Shown piece after piece: positions 23,860 through 32,843 of a DNA stretch of 64,000 bases. The notes under the pieces were generated by a model. It did no database searches. It was not told where the DNA came from and saw only the letters and a program-made list of their open reading frames with translations. The stretch comes from Mycolicibacterium neoaurum ATCC 25795 (GTDB lineage Bacteria > Actinomycetota > Actinomycetes > Mycobacteriales > Mycobacteriaceae), in the NCBI RefSeq assembly GCF_000691525.1, contig NZ_JMDW01000012.1:248001-312000 (forward strand). Reading direction: 5' to 3'. A program made the position numbers and the translations under genes. Numbering within the stretch: the first letter of the stretch is position 1; the number at the start of each line of letters is the position of its first letter.

Positions 23860-26190
23860 CTAAGTCTCCCGTCCGACGAATGAGTTCGCTACAGACTCCA
23901 GGTCCTCATATGCCAGCGCACGTAGGGACTGACCGCTGCCCAGCTCCCAGACGGAAAACCCATCCTTGCCGTCTGGGGTGCCGTCGGCTTTCCAGGTTCC
24001 CTCGGTAACGAACTTCACCTCGATCGTCGTCGGCACATCCTTATGAGGCTGGATGGTCAACAACTTCCGGCGCGCGTCGCTTTCAACAAGGTGATGGCCC
24101 TTTGTGTCGACACAGAGCACCTTCTCGTCCACCCAAATGAGGAAATCTGGAAAGAACCACACCGTCTGGCCGAGAGTTACAAGAGGGATTTTGTACCCCG
24201 TCTGCGATCGATTTCGAGCCCAAGGAAAACCGGTTTCATCAACCGCGCGCGCGAACCGTCGTTCCAGTTCGTTGAGGCCGTCGTAACCCTCGTGGAGTGC
24301 GTTCTTGAATGTATCCATACCGCCGCGGCGCACGAGAGTACTGCCGATAGTGTAGGGCTTCGGCTTGAGCTGCTTGACGATCGCATGGCGAAGATATTCA
24401 TCGACTGCATCGGCAGCACTTTCCGTCAAGCTCGCGTACGCGCTGCTACCCACACCAACCTTGGCATCGTATTTCTCCGTATCGGTGTTCATCACCATCA
24501 AGGCAGGCCGGTAGCGGCGAGCTACTTCCCGCCGGAATACCCATCGGGCATTAACTCGGTTGGATTGCTCAAAGTCCACCCATTCAGAATCGACAGCTTC
24601 GCCTGCGCCGACGGCCTGCTGAACGGTGCGACGTCGACCAACGCCTCGTGTGTTCACGGCATCAATTGAATAGTCGTGGACCTTCGCAAGCACCCTTTCC
24701 ACCGGCTTCACAGTTGGCGTGTTATCAATCGCGGTGCGAGGAACAGTTAGCGATTGCTTCGCAGCTAAGCTCTGGGGCTCTTCCGATCCCGGAGGCGACG
24801 TGAGAATTCGTACCTCTGGAGCTTCACTACCGAGACCTTTACGAACCTCGTCCACAACTTGGGCAAACGTTTCGTTCCTGTCGACGCGCACGTAGAAATG
24901 AGCGGTATTTAAGCGATCGGATTCGTAATGCGTGGAACCGGGTTGCCTGAGCACGCGCCCGACCACTTGGGTGATCTGGGTCGAAGACTCCATAGTCTTG
25001 TCCACGTAGGCGAAGTAGACGGTAGGGTCGTCCCAGCCTTCTTGAAGGGTCTGATTGAAAATGACGTGGCGGAAGTTTCCGGCAAGGAAGTCTTCGTAGT
25101 CGCTCTCACCACCGTTAAAGAGCGTGAAATCGGATGGAAGCGGAAAGTCTTTATGTGTCCTGAGGTCTGCGTAAACCGCTACCTCGTCTGACGGTACGTC
25201 GCACTGCTCTGTGAGGTAGCGCCAGATCTGGATCGGCGGAGCCTGCCGCTGATCGAATGCCTGCTTTGGGTCGTCCGTCTGGCTGGCGTCATCGGCAAGC
25301 ACATTCGTATTGCAGACGTAGATCGCTTTCGGTGAAAAACTCAGCCCTGCAGCACGGACGTCGTCCTCTGCATCACGCATATCCGACAGCATCGTTGAGA
25401 TGGTTTCCTGCATAGGCGCATTGAGGCCGTCAAGTGAGATGATGCCCTTCACCAGGCCCGACGCAACAACAGTCGATGACTTGACCGAAGTGATCAGGTC
25501 TTCATCTTTGTATTCGCCCTGTGTTCGCAACGGCTGGATGACGTCCGCATCGAACTGGGCCGGGAACCGCAAGGTTGCACTCGCAAGAAGGAACACGGCC
25601 GGCTGCTGCTCAAGAAGCAGCGTCGTCTGTTGATCGCTGAGGTTCTGAGCCTCGTCATACACAATTACAAGTGGGCGACGCTGACCGTCAAACGTCTCGC
25701 GGGCCTTAAGCGCCTCCCACCGGGTGGACTCGATGTTGTCAGTATCAAGCGAGAAGATTCTGAGCTTGCTGTTGTCGCGGTCCCTTTGGTTGAAAGTGCC
25801 AACCGTGGCGAAGAAGAGTATTGCGCTTCTTGCATTGGCGACTTCTTCCGGGTCGTACTCACTGAGCAAACGCACCGTGATGTCCGGCAGCAGGTGCGAA
25901 TACTTGCCGCCCTCCGCCAGATTCGCATAACTCTGCTGGACGACTACCTTTCCCTTGGATAGCCACAGGATTACCGGCGGAATCTCCGACAACGCCGCAA
26001 TTTCGCTAACTGCCTGCGCCAAAATTGCAGTCTTGCCGGAACCCGTGATGGAGGACAGCGCTTGGTAGAACGCTACGTCGCGCGTATTCGCGCGCCGACC
26101 CATTACGATCGGCTGAGAGCTGTACTCCATATAGCGATCGGCCATCTGTGAGGCGGCGTCCTGCTGGAACTGGAAAAGTTCAATCCCCAT
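23860..26190 (-). CDS. res: Type III restriction enzyme, Res subunit (helicase-nuclease)
   Basis: A 776-aa SF2 helicase with Walker A ITGSGKTAI (K53), DEAQ box VIVYDEAQNL, motif III LASATLR, and motif VI TQVVGRVLRQPG. The C-terminal nuclease of PD-(D/E)XK type is FFPDFLIWVDEKV followed by CVDTKGHHL. Cleaves foreign DNA together with the Mod subunit after ATP-driven movement. ATG 26190 has AGAGGAAGTG upstream and lies 4 nt after the mod stop; an in-frame start at 26280 would overlap mod. All key motifs are intact. Confidence 0.9.
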   Translation of the reverse strand: MGIELFQFQQDAASQMADRYMEYSSQPIVMGRRANTRDVAFYQALSSITGSGKTAILAQAVSEIAALSEIPPVILWLSKGKVVVQQSYANLAEGGKYSHLLPDITVRLLSEYDPEEVANARSAILFFATVGTFNQRDRDNSKLRIFSLDTDNIESTRWEALKARETFDGQRRPLVIVYDEAQNLSDQQTTLLLEQQPAVFLLASATLRFPAQFDADVIQPLRTQGEYKDEDLITSVKSSTVVASGLVKGIISLDGLNAPMQETISTMLSDMRDAEDDVRAAGLSFSPKAIYVCNTNVLADDASQTDDPKQAFDQRQAPPIQIWRYLTEQCDVPSDEVAVYADLRTHKDFPLPSDFTLFNGGESDYEDFLAGNFRHVIFNQTLQEGWDDPTVYFAYVDKTMESSTQITQVVGRVLRQPGSTHYESDRLNTAHFYVRVDRNETFAQVVDEVRKGLGSEAPEVRILTSPPGSEEPQSLAAKQSLTVPRTAIDNTPTVKPVERVLAKVHDYSIDAVNTRGVGRRRTVQQAVGAGEAVDSEWVDFEQSNRVNARWVFRREVARRYRPALMVMNTDTEKYDAKVGVGSSAYASLTESAADAVDEYLRHAIVKQLKPKPYTIGSTLVRRGGMDTFKNALHEGYDGLNELERRFARAVDETGFPWARNRSQTGYKIPLVTLGQTVWFFPDFLIWVDEKVLCVDTKGHHLVESDARRKLLTIQPHKDVPTTIEVKFVTEGTWKADGTPDGKDGFSVWELGSGQSLRALAYEDLESVANSFVGRET

Positions 26191-26194
26191 ATGC

Positions 26195-28144
26195 TCACAC
26201 TTCCTCTGTGAACGACTCTGTACGGACGTCCAGGCCAAAGTCGGACAAGATGCGATCGGGAATTTGGTACCAGATGACATCGTCCGTGACGATCAGGTTG
26301 CGCCTGCTGTAGACGTGGTAGACCTCAGCTAGCCCGGCCGCCTCAGCCTCCTGAGTAATCTTCTCGTATGCATCTTCGGTGAGATCGGTGTTCGAGCCCG
26401 CGCCCGACCACACGAGGTAAATACCCTCATTAGCGGCGTTCTTCGCCACAAGATACGTATAAGGTTCGGCGTCTCCGCCCAGCGCTATGAGCGTGGCATT
26501 CCGACGCATACCCGTGCTGGAATGCGAAGCGATGACGGTATCAATCATCTCGTCACGCTCCATAAGAAGGAGTGTCTTCGCATCGACCTTCTTCTCAAGC
26601 GTCTTAAACGTGAACCCACCGCCTAGAGGGGCGGTTGCCCTTTTTGACCAATCGCCGTCGATCACTCTGCGGAGGCGTTCGACCGTCAGCGTCTTTGCAT
26701 ACGAATCCCCGTTGTCTGGGCGACCCTGCTCTACCAAGATGAAACGTCTGTCCGCCCCCTGGACCTCATTGAGTTCGAGCACCGCGTGACCGGTCGTGCC
26801 AGAGCCTGCAAAGGGGTCCAGCACTGTTCCATTGGTCGGGCACCAGATCTGAATCAGCTTGGTGATCAGCTTCATTGGCTTGACGGTCTCGAACCCATGG
26901 CCCGAGCCGACGATGTTAGACAACTCGGTGACGCCGGTCTGGCTGTGCCCAGAATCCTCGTGGTCCCATGAAACGTCGCCCAGGACCTCCGGATCTTCTA
27001 TGTCTTCATCTGCCCAATAGGTCAGCGGGACTCGTCCCTTCTTAACGTCCTCCAAATAGCGTTTCAGTTGTGGCCGGCCATTGCCCTCGATGCCAAAGTA
27101 AATTTCTGGCCAAGGGCCGTTGTCCAGCTTCCGGAGCGCTGCCGCCTTCGCTGCTTTCATTGGAGTCTTGAGGACGAGCGCCTTCACTGCGCGGACGTCG
27201 CTCTCGTCAACGCCCGCGATTTCAGCGCGGAGTTTGGCGTCGTCCAACGTACGGAGCGTGTAGTCAGCACCCCACTCCTCCAGAATCCGCTTGGTCACGC
27301 GCTGCGGATACACCCAGCATCGGCCCGCAGGCGGGTATTGCATCTCGCCTGTGAAAGGTGACTGAATCCCGTAAACCATCCCTTGGTGTGTACGGGCCTT
27401 TGGTCCCGTGGCGTTTTCACTCTTCCAGAGCTGAGTGTCGCCATCTCGGTTGATGTATCGGGCATTCATGGACTCGGTGCGTGTCTCTAGGCCGGTCTTG
27501 GCCATCTTTTCGTTGCGCGCGTAGACAAGTACATACTCGGTCGCGGTGGAAACGTGTCGGTTGTCCGATTTCGGCGAGTATGATTTCTGCCAGTTGATAA
27601 TCGCGAGGCGATTCTCTTCTCCGAAGAGTTCGTCAAGCATCTGACCGAGATGGAACAGCTCGCGGCCGTCAATACAAATGGCTAGCACGCCAGAAGGCTT
27701 CAGCATGGCCCGCATCATCTGAAGCCGCGGATACATGAACTTCATCCACTTGGTGTGTTTCGCAGGGTCGTCGCTGCCTACGAACTCGCCCAAATCAGGG
27801 TCGTTTGGGTCCTTGTCCCATTTATCGTTGTATCGGAAGTCATTGCCCGTGTTGTAGGGCGGATCCGTCATGATCATGTCGATCTGGCCGCGCTCGCGGT
27901 ATAGGGAAGCCAGCGCCTGGAGATTGTCGCCCTCGATCACTAAGTTCCGTGACCGACCGTACTCGTCACCCGTACTCAGCGACTTGATCGTCCTCTGGTT
28001 GCGCGGGCGGACCCGTCGTCCGAGCTGACGCGCCACCACCTTGCCAGGGAACGAGAGATTCACCCCCGCTCCTGTCTTCTCGCGGATCATCTCGACAAGC
28101 TGCTCGACTGGCAGCGCCTCAAGTCCGTTCACGTCATCCACCAT
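26195..28144 (-). CDS. mod: Type III DNA modification methyltransferase, Mod subunit
   Basis: A 649-aa adenine methyltransferase of the beta class: catalytic DPPYNTGNDF at about residues 94-103 precedes the SAM-binding LDPFAGSGTTGHAVLEL (about 440). The variable region between them would be the target-recognition domain. It protects the host site and supplies specificity to Res, which follows in the same operon with a 4-nt gap. ATG 28144 was chosen; it has GGGGGAG upstream at short spacing. The longer TTG-started frame adds ten residues of no family character. Confidence 0.92.
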   Translation of the reverse strand: MVDDVNGLEALPVEQLVEMIREKTGAGVNLSFPGKVVARQLGRRVRPRNQRTIKSLSTGDEYGRSRNLVIEGDNLQALASLYRERGQIDMIMTDPPYNTGNDFRYNDKWDKDPNDPDLGEFVGSDDPAKHTKWMKFMYPRLQMMRAMLKPSGVLAICIDGRELFHLGQMLDELFGEENRLAIINWQKSYSPKSDNRHVSTATEYVLVYARNEKMAKTGLETRTESMNARYINRDGDTQLWKSENATGPKARTHQGMVYGIQSPFTGEMQYPPAGRCWVYPQRVTKRILEEWGADYTLRTLDDAKLRAEIAGVDESDVRAVKALVLKTPMKAAKAAALRKLDNGPWPEIYFGIEGNGRPQLKRYLEDVKKGRVPLTYWADEDIEDPEVLGDVSWDHEDSGHSQTGVTELSNIVGSGHGFETVKPMKLITKLIQIWCPTNGTVLDPFAGSGTTGHAVLELNEVQGADRRFILVEQGRPDNGDSYAKTLTVERLRRVIDGDWSKRATAPLGGGFTFKTLEKKVDAKTLLLMERDEMIDTVIASHSSTGMRRNATLIALGGDAEPYTYLVAKNAANEGIYLVWSGAGSNTDLTEDAYEKITQEAEAAGLAEVYHVYSRRNLIVTDDVIWYQIPDRILSDFGLDVRTESFTEEV

Positions 28145-28795
28145 GAGCTCCCCCTGGTTCGTCCGAACTAGCAAAGGTGCGGAGCGCTGTCCACGAAGAA
28201 CGGCTCAGATGCGCACTTGAAAGCAGTACACCAGCTGCCACCGACAACCCGGAACACCGGGCCTCGGCGGCGTCCGCAGCGGTCAGAGGTTACGCTTTCT
28301 CGACTGTCCGAATGTTGCTTAGAACCGGACTGCGCTATGACGCCCTCGGCGGAGCCCCATCGCGAAGTGGTCCGGACGGGTGGAGCCTGAGAGCCAGATT
28401 TCGTTTGACCTCGACCGGCGATCTCTAAGCGGCATGTCGGTATTGTCCTGCATACTCCCGCCAGTGACATAGGTATGCGCAGAACGGACGTACGACAACC
28501 GAGCGAAGTATCGGAAATCGTGAGGGACCCGCGACTTCACCAGCGAGCTAACCTCCGCGACGCCTGGCCTTGCGCTATGGAAGGACGGTCGAACGCAACT
28601 ATGTTGGATCCTGCGGCGAAGGTGGCCCGCGGAGAGCGGCCTCCAGACGTCAGCACCATCGATCCGACAGGCCGACGTAGCCTGTCTCCACGTCCGGGCA
28701 GATGGCCGACGACACCTTCTTTCAGACGCGCATAGCGAATCGCACTAATCATGGTTTGATCCTGGCTGCACCAAGTCGAATCTGTAGGAGAGCGT
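28145..28795. other. Divergent intergenic region between mod and the nuclease gene
   Basis: About 650 bp with only short open frames of no protein character on either strand. GCATAC (28450-28455) and GTATGC (28473-28478) form a small inverted repeat. Presumably contains promoters for the restriction operon and the nuclease gene; I could not point to clear boxes. Confidence 0.4.
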
Positions 28796-29728
28796 GTGTC
28801 TGATCTCAAGTTGTTCCGAATGGCGGCTGGCAATGCGACTGAAATCATGAGCAAGTCTGTCGCACTTGAGAAGTCGCTGCAGACCCTAATCGAGCAGAAC
28901 ATGGAGACGCTCTTTGGCGCTCGCTTTCTGGCGAGCGAGTACCACACCGGTGCAAAGCATCGGGGCCGCATCGACTCCCTCGGCATCGACGAGAACTTCA
29001 CTCCGGTGATCTTCGAATACAAACGCGCGATTGACGAAAACGTGATTAACCAGGGCCTCTTCTATCTCGACTGGCTCCTCGACCATCGCGCGGAGTTTGA
29101 ACTTCTGGTTCGCAAGACACTCGACGAAGAGACTGCCGGCACGATCGACTGGCGCAACCCAAGACTCATTTGCATCGCTAACGCCTTCACACGGTACGAC
29201 GAGCACGCCGTGCTGCAGATCAACCGCGCGATTGAACTCGTGCGCTATCGCGATTTCGGCGGCGAGTTGCTTGCGCTTGAACTGGTCACAACCTCCAAAG
29301 CCGACGCGGTAACGAGCATTTCGCCTGAGTCGTTTGGCAAGACGAATAGGAAGGGGATCGGCACGAAGGGACAGAAGACATTCAGCGAGCTACTACTCCA
29401 ATCTTCGGATGCCCTCAAGACCCTTTACGCCGACCTTGAACGGTATTGCCAGAACCTCGGTGACGACGTCACAGTGACCGTCCGAAAGAATTACACGGCG
29501 TTTCGACGGCTGAAGAATTTCGCATGTGTTGAGGTTCATCCACAGTCCAACAACTTGCTCGTGTATTTAAAAGTCGATCCCGAAACCATCGAGCTCACTC
29601 CCGGGTACAGCCGAGACGTCCGCGCGATCGGCCACTTCGGCACAGGTGACCTCGAACTTCGAGTGAGCACATCCGAACACCTACAGCAGGCTCTTCCCTT
29701 GGTTCGGTCGAGCTATGAAGCAAGCTAG
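28796..29728 (+). CDS. PD-(D/E)XK nuclease-like protein (DUF5655/DUF91-like)
   Basis: A 310-aa protein. The N-terminal half has the restriction-endonuclease-like core HRGRIDSLGIDENFTP, then VIFEYKR: D60 and E74-x-K76 fit the catalytic D...E-x-K triad. The C-terminal half (VTVRKNYTAFRRLKNFACVEV, LLVYLKVDPE) matches the DUF5655 tail seen on nuclease-like proteins. GTG 28796 has TAGGAG about 5 nt upstream. Next to a type III system it may be a separate defence nuclease or DNA-end processing enzyme. Confidence 0.75.
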   Translation: MSDLKLFRMAAGNATEIMSKSVALEKSLQTLIEQNMETLFGARFLASEYHTGAKHRGRIDSLGIDENFTPVIFEYKRAIDENVINQGLFYLDWLLDHRAEFELLVRKTLDEETAGTIDWRNPRLICIANAFTRYDEHAVLQINRAIELVRYRDFGGELLALELVTTSKADAVTSISPESFGKTNRKGIGTKGQKTFSELLLQSSDALKTLYADLERYCQNLGDDVTVTVRKNYTAFRRLKNFACVEVHPQSNNLLVYLKVDPETIELTPGYSRDVRAIGHFGTGDLELRVSTSEHLQQALPLVRSSYEAS

Positions 29729-29760
29729 CTGATACGAAACAGATCCGACCACTACGCGGC

Positions 29761-30528
29761 TTATGGTGCCTTAAGAAGAATGCACTGGTCGATCCAGCGC
29801 GCCAGAGTGCTTAGGACCGCAAGCTGTTCCAGTGCTTCTTGAGGGGCAATATCGGCCGTACCGTGTGTCGCCGGGTTCCGTATCGCGGCAAAGCAGCCTT
29901 GGCTGAATTGTAGAAGACCAGTACGCATTGCTCTGACTGTGAGATCCATGTCATCCCCCGGCCAACGCAGGCGTGGCTTGCCCGCCTCAGGAGGACTGAG
30001 CGAAAAGACTTGGGCCATTAGGGCGCTGTCTGACACATCTCTACGACCGGTGCGGTCCTGCACGTGGGCGTTGAGGAAGGTTGCCGCACGTTGGACTGCG
30101 GACTCGTGATGCTCGTCCCGCCATAGCTTTGCTGCGGCGTCCCACACCACAGCATGCAGTGAGTCGGCAGACATAGTCGGCGCTGATGTACCAAAAATAT
30201 GTCGCTCGGTCTCGGCAGATGTGGCTAGGTGTCCCAACGCACGTCGGGCTAGGTCGATCCCGGCCCGTAGTTCTACTAAATTGCGGGCGTTTCTCGTTTT
30301 CAGCTGTTCGATGAGAGGTCCAACGCTCTTAATTCCGAGCACTAGGCCGATGACTCGTCGCGTCTGCATCTCGCGACCGAGCATGGCGTCGGTCGCCGGA
30401 CCCGCTTCGCAGTAGGTGTGGGTGTCAACGGACCCAAAGCGATCGAGGGCAGCGAGCGCAGCGTCGCCCTGCTCAATCCACCAGGTCAGGACCTCTCTTG
30501 CCCACTCACGATTGACCGTCTCCGGCAC
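29761..30528 (-). CDS. TIGR02391-type HEPN (Ymh-like) protein translated behind ychF
   Basis: A 255-aa protein. The C-terminal region GCFAAIRNPATHG followed by EALEQLAVLSTLARWID is the hallmark of TIGR02391 proteins; R217-x4-H222 fits the HEPN ribonuclease motif. Members are found in mobile elements and defence islands. The GTG at 30528 is 3 nt after the new ychF stop, and its ribosome-binding site AAGGGG lies inside the last ychF codons. It is therefore probably co-transcribed from the housekeeping ychF promoter. Cleavage activity is inference. Confidence 0.8.
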   Translation of the reverse strand: MPETVNREWAREVLTWWIEQGDAALAALDRFGSVDTHTYCEAGPATDAMLGREMQTRRVIGLVLGIKSVGPLIEQLKTRNARNLVELRAGIDLARRALGHLATSAETERHIFGTSAPTMSADSLHAVVWDAAAKLWRDEHHESAVQRAATFLNAHVQDRTGRRDVSDSALMAQVFSLSPPEAGKPRLRWPGDDMDLTVRAMRTGLLQFSQGCFAAIRNPATHGTADIAPQEALEQLAVLSTLARWIDQCILLKAP

Positions 30529-30531
30529 GGC

Positions 30532-31623
30532 TTACCCCTTGCTTGTAGACGTTGATCCGAAACGGAACTCCACAACGTCCCCGTCGGCCATCACGTAGTC
30601 CTTGCCCTCCATGCGCACCTTGCCCGCCGCCTTGGCCGCGGCCATCGACCCGGCCTCGACCAGATCATCGAAGGACACGACCTCGGCCTTGATGAAGCCC
30701 TTCTCGAAATCGGTGTGGATCACCCCGGCCGCCTTCGGCGCGGTGTCGCCGCGGTGAATCGTCCACGCGCGGGCCTCTTTCGGTCCCGCCGTCAGGTAGG
30801 TCTGCAGATTCAGGGTGTGGAAACCTGCCCGCGCCAACGCATCCAGCCCGGGCTCGGTCTGGCCGATGGACTCCAACAGCTCGGCCGCCGACTCATCGTC
30901 CAACTCGATCAGCTCGGATTCGATCTTCGCATCCAGGAACACCGCATCGGCCGGGGCGACCAGCTCGCGCAGCTCGGCCTTCTTGGCCTCATCGGTGAGC
31001 ACCGACTCGTCGGCATTGAACACGTAGAGGAACGGTTTGGTGGTCATCAGGTTCAGCTCGCGAAGGACCGACGCGTCCGCCCCCGCCGAGAACAGGGTCT
31101 TACCCGAATCGAGCACCGCCTGGGCGGCCACCGCGGCGTCGAGCAGCGGCTTGCGGTCCTTGTTGTTGCGGGCTTCCTTCTCCAGCCGCGGGACGGCCTT
31201 CTCCAACGTCTGCATATCGGCCAGGATCAGCTCGGTCTCGATGACCTCGATATCCGAGCGCGGGTCCACCCGACCGTCGACGTGCACCACATCGTCATCG
31301 GCGAAGGCGCGCACCACCTGGCAGATGGCATCGCACTCGCGGATGTTGGCCAGGAACTTGTTGCCGAGCCCGGCCCCCTCGGAGGCGCCCTTGACGATGC
31401 CTGCGATATCGACGAACGTCACCGGTGCAGGGACGGTCTTCTCCGAGCCGAAGATCTCGGCGAGCTTGTCCAGCCGCGGGTCGGGCAGCGCCACCACGCC
31501 CTCGTTGGGCTCGATGGTCGCGAACGGGTAGTTCGCGGCCAGCACGTCGTTCCGCGTCAGCGCATTGAAAAGGGTCGACTTGCCGACATTGGGGAGTCCG
31601 ACGATTCCGAGGTTCAAGCTCAC
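30532..31623 (-). CDS. ychF: Ribosome-associated ATPase YchF with element-altered C-terminus
   Basis: A 363-aa OBG-family P-loop protein: G1 GLPNVGKST (9-17), G3 DIAGIVKGASEG, the ATP-specific NxxE-type segment VFNADES, and the TGS-domain C-terminus ending VMADGDVVEFRF. YchF binds ribosomes and affects translation and stress responses. Normal family members end FRFNV; here the last residues are GSTSTSKG because foreign DNA replaced the final codons. The original tail is at 15446-15472. GTG 31623 start with GGAG upstream. Confidence 0.96.
   Translation of the reverse strand: MSLNLGIVGLPNVGKSTLFNALTRNDVLAANYPFATIEPNEGVVALPDPRLDKLAEIFGSEKTVPAPVTFVDIAGIVKGASEGAGLGNKFLANIRECDAICQVVRAFADDDVVHVDGRVDPRSDIEVIETELILADMQTLEKAVPRLEKEARNNKDRKPLLDAAVAAQAVLDSGKTLFSAGADASVLRELNLMTTKPFLYVFNADESVLTDEAKKAELRELVAPADAVFLDAKIESELIELDDESAAELLESIGQTEPGLDALARAGFHTLNLQTYLTAGPKEARAWTIHRGDTAPKAAGVIHTDFEKGFIKAEVVSFDDLVEAGSMAAAKAAGKVRMEGKDYVMADGDVVEFRFGSTSTSKG
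30549..30573. other. Right attachment junction inside ychF
   Basis: Element-derived ACGTTGATCCGAAACG (30549-30564) abuts ychF sequence; CGGAACTCCAC (30563-30573) repeats exactly at 15459-15469. The crossover lies in the CG shared by all three sites. Confidence 0.75.
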
Positions 31624-31694
31624 GGACTCCAGAGTCTAGAGGGTGTGACAGGCTCGCCAGCGCGTGCTGGCAGCGCCCACCCAGCGTCAGCCGG

Positions 31695-31707
31695 TACGGT
31701 CAACATG
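31695..31707 (+). promoter_or_regulatory. -10 box giving a leaderless transcript (DUF6542 gene)
   Basis: TACGGT (31695-31700) then 6 nt, then GTG 31707. Confidence 0.5.
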
Positions 31708-32843
31708 TGTCAGGTCAGCCCGAGCCGACGGAGTCGGTGTCCCACCGAACCGTCCTCCCCCGCATCCCGGGCTGGCCATCGGGACTGCTGCCCTGGTGGG
31801 GCGCTGTTCTGGTGGCCGTCACGGCAACCCTGGTCGGCTTCGCCTATCACGCCGGGGCCGGTACCGGCGAGCTCGGTGCGGTGTTCGCCACGTTCTATGT
31901 GTTGGGTTGTCTGGCGGCGGTGCTGCTGGTGCGTCGCTCCGGCATCTTCGCCACGGTCATCCAGCCCCCGCTGATCCTGTTCATCTCGGTGCCGTCTGCC
32001 TACTTTCTGATGCACAGCGGTCAGATCAGCGGTCTCAAGGACATCCTGATCAACTGCGGTTACCCCTTGATCGAACGCTTCCCGCTGATGTTCTTCACCT
32101 CGGTGGCGGTGTTGGCGGTCGGTGTGGCGCGCTGGTACCTGGACAAGCAGAGCGCAGATGCCGCCGAGGTCGCAGAGTCGGCGAACCCCGACGCCCCCGA
32201 TCTGGCCGAACGTGTCGCTCGACGGCTGCGCCGCACCCAGGATCCCGATGCCGAGGAGCAGCCCGCACGCCGGTCGCGGCGGCCGCGCCAGACCGCCGCC
32301 CGCGCCGGCCAGGAGCGTGAGACCCGCCGCACCCGCGCGGGCCAACCGTCGCGTGCCCGGCACAACCGGCCGCCGGAGTCGGATATCGCGGCCTCGGCCG
32401 CCGCCGCCGACCGGCGCGAACGCGCCGCAACCCGGGAGCGCTATGGCCGCCCCCGTCCCGACGAGGAGCCGCGCGATACCCCGCCGCGCCGCGCACGCCG
32501 GACCCGCGAGCCTTCCGCACGCGATCCACGCGAACCCCGTCAGCCGCGCCGCACGCCGCCGCCGAGCCGCAGCCGCGCCGAAGACGCCCCGGATTCCTAC
32601 GAGCGCCCGCGCCGCCGCCGTGAGTACGACAGCCCGTACGCCGATTACCAGCCCGGTTACCGGCCTCGCCCCGAGGACCGCTATCCGGAGTACCCGGACT
32701 ATCCGGAGCCGCCTCGCCGCGCCGCCACCGAGGGTGCGCATCACCCGGTCTCGCGGGTTCGCTATCGCAGCACTGATGACGAGCGGCGCACCGAGCACCG
32801 CACCCGTCCCCGGGCCAGCCACCGCCGCGACGACTGGGACTAG
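31707..32843 (+). CDS. DUF6542 membrane protein with long Arg/Pro-rich tail (Rv1111c-like)
   Basis: A 378-aa protein. About residues 28-150 contain four hydrophobic segments (for example LPWWGAVLVAVTATLVGFAY); residues about 160-378 are a disordered, arginine-, proline- and tyrosine-rich tail. Position next to ychF and the layout match M. tuberculosis Rv1111c. Role unknown; the basic tail suggests contact with nucleic acid or acidic lipid. Its TAG is directly followed by the stop codon of the convergent gene. Confidence 0.8.
   Translation: MSGQPEPTESVSHRTVLPRIPGWPSGLLPWWGAVLVAVTATLVGFAYHAGAGTGELGAVFATFYVLGCLAAVLLVRRSGIFATVIQPPLILFISVPSAYFLMHSGQISGLKDILINCGYPLIERFPLMFFTSVAVLAVGVARWYLDKQSADAAEVAESANPDAPDLAERVARRLRRTQDPDAEEQPARRSRRPRQTAARAGQERETRRTRAGQPSRARHNRPPESDIAASAAAADRRERAATRERYGRPRPDEEPRDTPPRRARRTREPSARDPREPRQPRRTPPPSRSRAEDAPDSYERPRRRREYDSPYADYQPGYRPRPEDRYPEYPDYPEPPRRAATEGAHHPVSRVRYRSTDDERRTEHRTRPRASHRRDDWD

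Larger units (their letters stand above)
19472..30562. mobile_element. Putative element B: 11-kb integrative element with defence genes in ychF
   Basis: Flanked by 16-bp imperfect direct repeats (ACGTTGANNCGAAACG at 19461-19476 and 30549-30564) with a large serine integrase as first gene at the left end. Contents: integrase, phage/plasmid-type ATPase, small resolvase, type III restriction-modification pair, PD-(D/E)XK nuclease, HEPN protein. No capsid, tail or conjugation genes are present, so it is not a complete prophage or ICE; a phage satellite or integrative mobilisable island fits. The right end changes the C-terminus of ychF. Confidence 0.72.

Noticed and set aside
28168..28735. Short frames on both strands upstream of the nuclease gene
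   Set aside because: Overlap each other, lack ribosome-binding sites and protein-like composition.
15461..30562. Complete prophage or conjugative element
   Set aside because: No capsid, tail, lysis, relaxase or type IV secretion genes are present between the att sites.
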